This document shows positions 59,007 to 64,000 of a stretch of DNA of 64,000 nt, in pieces. Where the stretch lies: assembly GCA_963830545.1 (NCBI GenBank), contig CAWHMK010000001.1:248001-312000 (forward strand), read 5' to 3'. The notes under the pieces are model-generated. The model saw only the letters and a program-made list of their open reading frames with translations, did not search any database and was not told where the DNA came from. Made by a program: the position numbers and the translations under genes. The DNA comes from DATGJX01 sp963830545. GTDB lineage: Bacteria; Vulcanimicrobiota; Vulcanimicrobiia; Vulcanimicrobiales; Vulcanimicrobiaceae. Position 1 is the first letter of the stretch, and each line of letters starts with the position of its first letter.

Positions 59007-59858
59007 CTACTCCTGCGCGGAGAAAACCCCCACAGCGCCGGGACCTCCGTGCGTCGCAATCACGGGGCCGGCCTCGAGGATGTCCAGCATCTCCGGTTCA
59101 GCGCCGTTGAGCTGCGCGCGCAGCCGCTCCAAGATGTGCTTGGCCAAATCCGATGCGTTGGTGTGCATCACCAAGAACCGAGCTTTGGATGCGTCGGTGA
59201 TGTTCCGCAGCGCGAGATCGATCATCGTCTGCTGCGCGCGGCTCATGGTGCGCACTTGCGCTTCCGCGACGACCTCGCCGTCTCGCAGCGAAATGACCGG
59301 CACGATCTTCATCAGCGTGCCGAGGACCGCCTTGGCCTTGCCTATGCGCCCCGTACGTACCACGTGCGAGAGATCCGGAATGCACGCGTAGAGATGCTGC
59401 GTGCGTTTTTCGCGTTCGAGCGCCGCAAGAATCGTTTGCATGGAAGCGCCCGCGTTGGCCAGCGCGCACGCGTGCAGAACCTGCATGCCGAGGCCCCCCG
59501 CAACGCTCTCGGAATCGACGATGGAAATCGGTGCGCCGGGAAAATGCAGCGCCGCCGTGCGCGCGGCGTTGATTGTTCCGGAAAGTTTGGAGCTGATCAC
59601 GATGCAGACGATTGCGTCGCCGGCCTCCACGTGCGGGCGAAAGGCGTCCTCGAACATCTGCGCAGTCGGCTGCGAGGTCGTCGGAAGGACCGGTTCGCTC
59701 GCGAGCTTCTCGTAAAACTGGCGCCGCGAAAGATCGACGTAATCGCGATAGCTGGTATCACCGAAGATGACGAAGAGCGGTACGACGCCTATGCCGAGTT
59801 CACGGGCGCGCGCCGGCTCGATGTCCGACGTGCTGTCCGTGACCACCGCGATGCCCAA
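59007..59858 (-). CDS. fakB: DegV family fatty-acid-binding protein (FakB-type)
   Basis: This 283-residue protein starts MGIAVVTDSTSDIEPARARE and has the DegV pattern LPTTSQPTAQMFEDAF, CIVISSKLSGTINAARTAAL and IVDSESVAGGLGMQVLHACA. DegV proteins bind a fatty acid for phosphorylation by FakA. FakA (60865-62505) and PlsX (59862-60872) are upstream in the same operon, supporting a role in fatty acid uptake into phospholipids. Confidence 0.9.
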   Translation of the reverse strand: MGIAVVTDSTSDIEPARARELGIGVVPLFVIFGDTSYRDYVDLSRRQFYEKLASEPVLPTTSQPTAQMFEDAFRPHVEAGDAIVCIVISSKLSGTINAARTAALHFPGAPISIVDSESVAGGLGMQVLHACALANAGASMQTILAALEREKRTQHLYACIPDLSHVVRTGRIGKAKAVLGTLMKIVPVISLRDGEVVAEAQVRTMSRAQQTMIDLALRNITDASKARFLVMHTNASDLAKHILERLRAQLNGAEPEMLDILEAGPVIATHGGPGAVGVFSAQE

Positions 59859-59861
59859 CCG

Positions 59862-60872
59862 TTATGCTTCTTTCGCCAGATGCGGTTTGACGAGCTCGGT
59901 GATCTTGCCGATGACGTCGCTTTGCGCTTCGATCGACGCTGCGTGGATCGCATGCTTTATCGCGTTGCGCGTGGCGCGCCCGTGCGTTACGATGCAGTTA
60001 CCGCGCAAACCGAGCAGCGGCGCGCCGCCGTAGGTTTCGTAATTGAAACGGGCGCGCATCTTGCGCAGCGCGGGATACACGAGCGCCGCCCCGATTCGCG
60101 CAATGACCCCTCCGCCGAGCAAAGCGTCCCGCAGCACTTTTTGGAAGTCCGAAACGAAGCCTTCGCCCATCTTGAGTACGACGTTGCCGACGAATCCGTC
60201 GACGACCACCACGTCGGCCGGATTGTGGAAGAGATCCTTGCCTTCCACGTTGCCGATGAAATTAATCGGCGCGGCCCGCAGCAACTTCGCCGCTTCGAGT
60301 ACCTGCGCGTTGCCTTTGGTTTCTTCTTCGCCGACCGAAAGAATCGCGACGCGCGGACTGGGCAGGTTGAGCACGGCTTTGGCGTACGCCGTGCCCATCA
60401 GGCCGAATTGCTCGAGCCATTCGGGCCGGCAATCGACGTTTGCGCCGGAGTCGAGCAGCACCATCGGGCCATTCATCACCGGCCACACGGTTGCGATTGC
60501 GGGACGCGCGATACCGGGAATGGTGCGCAGTTTGATGAGCGCGATCGCCAGAAACGCGCCACTGTTTCCCGCGGAAACCACTGCATCGGCCTGCGCTTCC
60601 TTGACCATGCCGACCGCAACGCCGAGGGAGGTTTTGTCGGCGATGCGTAGCGCCTGCGAGGCGTGCATATCCATCGGCACGGTTTCGGGCGCGTGCACCA
60701 GCGTGATCTTTTCTGAGCCGGCACCTTCGAGCAGCGGCCGTACGCGCGCTTCATCGCCGACCAGAATCACGTCCGCCCAATCTTCCTGCGCTGCGAGCAG
60801 GGCGCCGGCAACGATCTCTTCGGGCGCGTGATCGCCGCCCATTGCGTCGATGGCTATACGCGGCTTAGTCAT
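59862..60872 (-). CDS. plsX: Phosphate acyltransferase PlsX
   Basis: This 336-residue enzyme starts RIAIDAMGGDHAPEEIVAGA and has VSAGNSGAFLAIALIKLRTI, GSVLLD-type VLLDSGANVDCRPEWLEQFG, ILSVGEEETKGNAQVLEAAK and FIGNVEGKDLFHNPADVVVV. It forms acyl-phosphate from acyl-ACP for PlsY. It overlaps fakA by 8 bases. Confidence 0.97.
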   Translation of the reverse strand: MTKPRIAIDAMGGDHAPEEIVAGALLAAQEDWADVILVGDEARVRPLLEGAGSEKITLVHAPETVPMDMHASQALRIADKTSLGVAVGMVKEAQADAVVSAGNSGAFLAIALIKLRTIPGIARPAIATVWPVMNGPMVLLDSGANVDCRPEWLEQFGLMGTAYAKAVLNLPSPRVAILSVGEEETKGNAQVLEAAKLLRAAPINFIGNVEGKDLFHNPADVVVVDGFVGNVVLKMGEGFVSDFQKVLRDALLGGGVIARIGAALVYPALRKMRARFNYETYGGAPLLGLRGNCIVTHGRATRNAIKHAIHAASIEAQSDVIGKITELVKPHLAKEA

Positions 60873-62505
60873 CGAGGGACACCCAGTATTCGGGATTCTT
60901 CTGACCGCCGTAATAATATTCGACGTCCGTCAGCGGGAACGCGGCGCGCAGGTCTTGCGCCAAACGCTGCGCGTCTTTCTCTTTTTGCGCGCCGCCGTAA
61001 TACACCGTAATCAAGCCTCCGTCGCGAGCACCCATGGATTCGAGCGCGGCCTGCGCCGCGTCTTTGAGCGTACCACCGCCGAAGAGCGCACCCGAACTCG
61101 CGGCCGCCGGCTTTCCGCGTGCAACGCTCGTTCCACCCACGGTTGCATCCTTCCCCGCAAAGAATACTTGCGCACTCCGAACGCGGGCCGCCGCCTCCAT
61201 GATTTCCGCAATCGCACGTCCTTGCGCCGAAGCAGCCTCCGGCTCGCGAGCGGGCAGCGAGCGCATCGCGAACAGTCCCGCAATGCCCGCTACGATATCC
61301 GGTGTTTCGAGAACGTGCACCGTTACGGCGCTTGCGCCATTGCTGCCTTGCGCCCGCCGCAGCGCAGCGGCTTCGTTCGCGGCGAGCAGCGCATTCTTGT
61401 CGTTGACGAACACGTACACGGTAGCGCCGAGACATTTCGCGATCGCCAGCAAGAAATCGCGAACACTCGGGTTTTGAAAGGCGAGCACCGTGACTTCGGC
61501 GCCGAGCTCTTTGGCGATCTGTTCGAAGCCGGGTCCGGGAACGATCGCAACCGTGGAAAACGCAACCGCAGGACGCTCCACCACGAGGACGTTATGCTGC
61601 TGCTCCATGTCGTCCACTTTTACGCGGGTAAGCTCGCCGTGCTTTACGGCAATCGCCTGCACGGCATCGGGATCATCGGTGTGGATGTGCACACGCACGA
61701 CCGGCGGACCGCCTGCAACGATCAGCGATTCGCCTCGCGGCGCCAGCGCGTCGCGCAGCTCTGCGGCCGTGCACGCGGCCTTTTCCAGAATGAACTCCGT
61801 GCAGTATTTGTTTTCGCCGACGGCTTGCGCGCTCGTAAACACCCGAGCCTTCGCCGGACGACGGGGAAAGGCCGTGGTCCGCGCAGTGATCTCCGGAAGA
61901 AAACGAAGCACGCCTTCCAGGAAATACACGAAACCCGCACCGCCCGAATCGACGACACCGGCTTCCTTGAGGACGGGCAACTGCTCCGGCGTCCGCTCCA
62001 ACGCATCGTTCGCCGAACGCAGGACGGCATTGGCCAAGCGATAGAAGTCCGGTTCGTGCAGCGCGAGGCGATACGCGGAGTCGGCGGCGGCCTCCGCGAC
62101 CGAGATGATCGTCCCGTCGACGACCTTGACCAGCGCTTGGCGGGCCGCCTGAACGCCCTCCCGCATCCCGGTTGCCAGCATGAACGTATCGATTTCGGTA
62201 CGGTGGCGAACGTGATGGGCAAAGCCGCGAAGCATTTGCGAGATGATGACCCCCGAATTGCCTCGGGCGCCCATCAGGGCTCCGCGCGCGGCCGCGGCGG
62301 CCACCTCGGCTACTGAATTGCTCGTGACCTTGCCGGCTTCCAGAGCTGCCTGGCGGCAGGTCAAATACATGTTCGTTCCGGTGTCGCCGTCCGGGACCGG
62401 AAACACGTTGAGGTCGTTGAGGACTTGACGGTACTTCCTTAAGAAGTACGAACCCGCCGTAATGAACTTGGCGTAGGCACGGCCGTCCAGGGTAGTCACA
62501 TCCAT
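60865..62505 (-). CDS. fakA: Fatty acid kinase catalytic subunit FakA (DAK2/YloV family)
   Basis: The ATG at 62505 gives MDVTTLDGRAYAKFITAGSY and a 546-residue protein. The N-terminal DhaL kinase domain has NVFPVPDGDTGTNMYLTCRQ and ARGALMGARGNSGVIISQML. The middle and C-terminal parts match YloV/FakA (GVVDSGGAGFVYFLEGVLRF, RVHIHTDDPDAVQAIAVKHG, ITVYYGGAQKEKDAQRLAQD). It phosphorylates FakB-bound fatty acids. It is divergent from rpmB, an arrangement seen in many gram-positives. Confidence 0.93.
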   Translation of the reverse strand: MDVTTLDGRAYAKFITAGSYFLRKYRQVLNDLNVFPVPDGDTGTNMYLTCRQAALEAGKVTSNSVAEVAAAAARGALMGARGNSGVIISQMLRGFAHHVRHRTEIDTFMLATGMREGVQAARQALVKVVDGTIISVAEAAADSAYRLALHEPDFYRLANAVLRSANDALERTPEQLPVLKEAGVVDSGGAGFVYFLEGVLRFLPEITARTTAFPRRPAKARVFTSAQAVGENKYCTEFILEKAACTAAELRDALAPRGESLIVAGGPPVVRVHIHTDDPDAVQAIAVKHGELTRVKVDDMEQQHNVLVVERPAVAFSTVAIVPGPGFEQIAKELGAEVTVLAFQNPSVRDFLLAIAKCLGATVYVFVNDKNALLAANEAAALRRAQGSNGASAVTVHVLETPDIVAGIAGLFAMRSLPAREPEAASAQGRAIAEIMEAAARVRSAQVFFAGKDATVGGTSVARGKPAAASSGALFGGGTLKDAAQAALESMGARDGGLITVYYGGAQKEKDAQRLAQDLRAAFPLTDVEYYYGGQKNPEYWVSLDD

Positions 62506-62533
62506 CGGGCGCACCCGTTCTCCGCAGTTGCGC

Positions 62534-62562
62534 TTGTCAACTGCCCGCCGCCGTGATACCCT
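62534..62562 (+). promoter_or_regulatory. Sigma-70-type promoter of rpmB
   Basis: TTGTCA is followed by 17 bases and TACCCT, about 57 bases before the rpmB ATG in the divergent fakA-rpmB gap. The -10 box is weak, but spacing and position fit. Confidence 0.55.
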
Positions 62563-62618
62563 ACCAAGGTTGCCCCGGCCCCGGGGCCGTTCTACTTTTC
62601 TTTCAAGAGGTTTGCGAG

Positions 62619-62810
62619 ATGGCCAAGCGCTGCGAAGTCTGCAACAAGGGTCCGATGGCCGGCAATAACGTCAGCCACGCGATGAACAAGACCAAGCGCC
62701 GCTGGCTGCCGAACCTGCAGTCGGTCAAAATCGACGACCGCGGAACCGCTCGTACGGCACGCGTCTGCACGGCATGCCTTCGGGCGAAGAAAGTCACGCG
62801 CGCGATCTAA
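62619..62810 (+). CDS. rpmB: 50S ribosomal protein L28
   Basis: The ATG at 62619 gives a 63-residue L28: MAKRCEVCNKGPMAGNNVSH, then KRRWLPNLQSVKI and a C-terminal ARVCTACLRAKKVTRAI. Two CxxC pairs show the zinc-binding form. It is followed directly by an intrinsic terminator, so it is a single-gene unit. Confidence 0.97.
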   Translation: MAKRCEVCNKGPMAGNNVSHAMNKTKRRWLPNLQSVKIDDRGTARTARVCTACLRAKKVTRAI

Positions 62811-62832
62811 CAGCAGCTTATGCTAAGCAGCG

Positions 62833-62863
62833 AACGGCGGCCGATCGGCCGCCGTTTTTGTTT
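62833..62863 (+). terminator. Intrinsic terminator of rpmB
   Basis: AACGGCGGCCG and CGGCCGCCGTT form an 11-bp stem with a 2-base loop, followed by TTTGTTT. It starts about 22 bases after the rpmB stop. Confidence 0.92.
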
Positions 62864-62888
62864 ACCTCAAAGCGGGGAACAGAAGCGC

Positions 62889-63047
62889 ATGGAAAAGCAG
62901 CAGGACGAAAAACGCGGCCTGATCGACGATGACGAGCTCGACACGGCGATCGCCAACGCCGACGATACGGGAATGGTGAAGACGCAGCAACTGATCGTGG
63001 AAGAGCAATTGGAGCGTCCGCAGGAGGGCGAAGAGCAAACTCCCTGA
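62889..63047 (+). CDS. Small acidic hypothetical protein
   Basis: This 52-residue frame starts MEKQQDEKRGLIDDDELDTA and is strongly acidic with Gln/Glu-rich ends. It follows the rpmB terminator. A longer frame opens at 62820, inside the terminator, so I keep the second Met. No known domain. It ends two bases before the convergent gene stop. Confidence 0.5.
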   Translation: MEKQQDEKRGLIDDDELDTAIANADDTGMVKTQQLIVEEQLERPQEGEEQTP

Positions 63048-63049
63048 GG

Positions 63050-63487
63050 CTACTTTTCAGCGTGCACCCGCAACTGCGCGAGCTGAAAATGCGTGCGGGC
63101 GATGTCCTGCGGTTCCAGTGTGAGCAAAAACTCCAAGCGGACGTGAGAAGCGTCGATCGTTTTCACGAGCACCGCGCAGAGCACCGGACCGCGTTTCGAA
63201 GGCGCGAACGAGAGCGTAAGCAATCCGCCGGCGAACGTCAGGTTCTTCGGCGGACCGTTTCCGGTGCTGATTTCCGCAAGATAATCGCGTAGTTCGAAGA
63301 GTTCCCAAAGCCCGATCGGCATATCGAACGACGCGTTCACCGGCGCCGCTTGCGCGCTTACACGACAGTGCATCAGATCCAGATCGGCAGGTTCGACCGT
63401 ATCCGGGTGCTGATACCCGAGTACTTGGATTACTAGGCGGGGCTGCCGCTCCGCAGTTCCGATCGAAATCTCCAGCGCTTGGAACAT
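63050..63487 (-). CDS. Hypothetical protein, 145 residues
   Basis: The ATG at 63487 overlaps the stop of the upstream kinase gene. The protein starts MFQALEISIGTAERQPRLVI and contains FDMPIGLWELFELRDYLAEI and LTFAGGLLTLSFAPSKRGPV, a mixed alpha/beta layout suggestive of a small soluble domain. I cannot name the family; a faint resemblance to WapI-like proteins (ELRDYL helix) is not enough for a call. Confidence 0.6.
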   Translation of the reverse strand: MFQALEISIGTAERQPRLVIQVLGYQHPDTVEPADLDLMHCRVSAQAAPVNASFDMPIGLWELFELRDYLAEISTGNGPPKNLTFAGGLLTLSFAPSKRGPVLCAVLVKTIDASHVRLEFLLTLEPQDIARTHFQLAQLRVHAEK

Positions 63488-64000
63488 CAGCCGTAGATAA
63501 TCTTGTGCTTCGGCGGCGCGAACTTCAAACGCGGGCCGTCGTCGGCCGTCGACTTGACGAGCTCGCTCTCGACGGTCGAGCGCTCGCAGAACCGCATCGC
63601 GCGCTCGTCTTCCACTTGGTAGCCCAGCGGCCGCCATTTTTCGAGCGCTGCAACCGGATCGACCGTGGCCCCCCCGTAGGGCGAGGTGTTTGCGACCGCG
63701 CGCGCGCAAAGCGTGGTTGCCAGCAGCGAAGCCGCAAACGGCGAAGCGCCCAGCGCCATGAAGGTTCCGACGCTGCCGGCGAACGCGTCCCCCACGCCGT
63801 GCGCGGGAAACGTGGGATAATACGGCGCGGTTATCCGGTGATAGCTGTAGCCGTTCGTGAAAAGCACGGTGGCGCGGTGCTTTTCCGCGTCGCGCTCGTA
63901 TGACGTGATAACGACGGCCTGCGGCCCGAGATCGAATATGCCGTTCAAGAACGCGTGCTCGGATGCGTACTGATCGCCGCGCAATCCGAGCAGTACCTCC
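63487..64000 (-). CDS. PfkB-family kinase, probable pyridoxal/pyridoxamine kinase (partial, 5' end outside window)
   Basis: The C-terminal 170 residues are present and the frame is open through the right edge. It contains QAVVITSYERDAEKHRATVL, the PfkB active-site motif FPAHGVGDAFAGSVGTFMAL, where the catalytic Asp is that of GVGDAF, and ATTLCARAVANTSPYGG. The GVGD version and the spacing are nearer to PdxY/PdxK than to ribokinase. It would make pyridoxal phosphate. Start codon lies beyond 64000. Confidence 0.82.
   Translation of the reverse strand, partial: EVLLGLRGDQYASEHAFLNGIFDLGPQAVVITSYERDAEKHRATVLFTNGYSYHRITAPYYPTFPAHGVGDAFAGSVGTFMALGASPFAASLLATTLCARAVANTSPYGGATVDPVAALEKWRPLGYQVEDERAMRFCERSTVESELVKSTADDGPRLKFAPPKHKIIYG

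Noticed and set aside
58377..60650. Plus-strand open frame of 757 codons opposite hemW, fakB and plsX
   Set aside because: Antisense shadow; repetitive Arg/Ala-rich sequence with no recognisable family.

Overview
The window is a dense, GC-rich bacterial chromosome segment with almost no non-coding DNA. It carries core housekeeping genes, most of a flagellar operon, a chemotaxis/sigma-28 cluster and a ribosomal-protein block. Gene order from about 40.7 to 60 kb (yacL-ispD-ispF-gltX fragment-cysE-cysS-rlmB-sigH ... rpmG-secE-nusG-rplK-rplA-rplJ-rplL) closely follows the Bacillus-type arrangement. The protein content does not look like a typical firmicute. My inference, with low to moderate confidence, is a deep-branching lineage such as Eremiobacterota/Vulcanimicrobiota (WPS-2). 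No mobile element, prophage or CRISPR array is visible; one HNH gene sits beside a tRNA.

Layout. 1-17.8 kb (minus strand): a flagellar operon running fliF-fliG-fliH-fliI-fliJ-motE-like-[trpE-trpG]-fliK-flgD-flg_new-flgE-flbD-motA-motB-fliM-fliN/Y-fliO-fliP-fliQ-fliR, cut by the left edge. A sigma-28-like promoter lies just upstream of fliF, and an anthranilate synthase pair is embedded in the operon. 18-23.2 kb: a tight minus-strand run of response regulator, histidine kinase, small nuclease-like gene, hpt, GH125 mannosidase and purA. 23.2-27.8 kb: FNT channel, recX, recA, ftsY and an aldo/keto reductase. 27.8-34.5 kb: a second motility cluster (FlhB-tail protein, second FliK-like protein, fliA, cheB, cheR) behind a geranylgeranyl-reductase-type flavoprotein. 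34.5-40.7 kb: soluble and membrane pyrophosphatases in tandem, an M48 peptidase, TPM proteins, lemA and a CcdC-like protein. 40.7-48.4 kb: rplL/rplJ with promoter and L10 leader, carbonic anhydrase, rplA/rplK, nusG/secE, tRNA-Trp, rpmG, tRNA-Arg, a GAF-GGDEF-HD-GYP protein, an unusual fRMsr-hemerythrin fusion, and tRNA-Thr, -Gly and -Tyr. 48.5-52.2 kb: lipoprotein, DUF5069, HNH protein, tRNA-Thr, ferredoxin-like protein and sigH. 52.2-62.5 kb: rlmB, cysS, cysE, isolated GltX C-terminal domain, ispF, ispD, yacL, hemW, fakB, plsX and fakA. 62.6-64 kb: rpmB, two small unknowns and a PfkB-type kinase cut by the right edge.

An overriding feature is sequence quality. At least eleven conserved genes, including the essential rplA, rplK and rplL, are split by single-base indels that restore full family length when corrected. 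Many of these sites lie in or beside an AGCT tetranucleotide, the rest mostly in short homopolymers. I therefore read them as assembly or basecalling artefacts, possibly linked to a modified base, and annotate the repaired gene spans.
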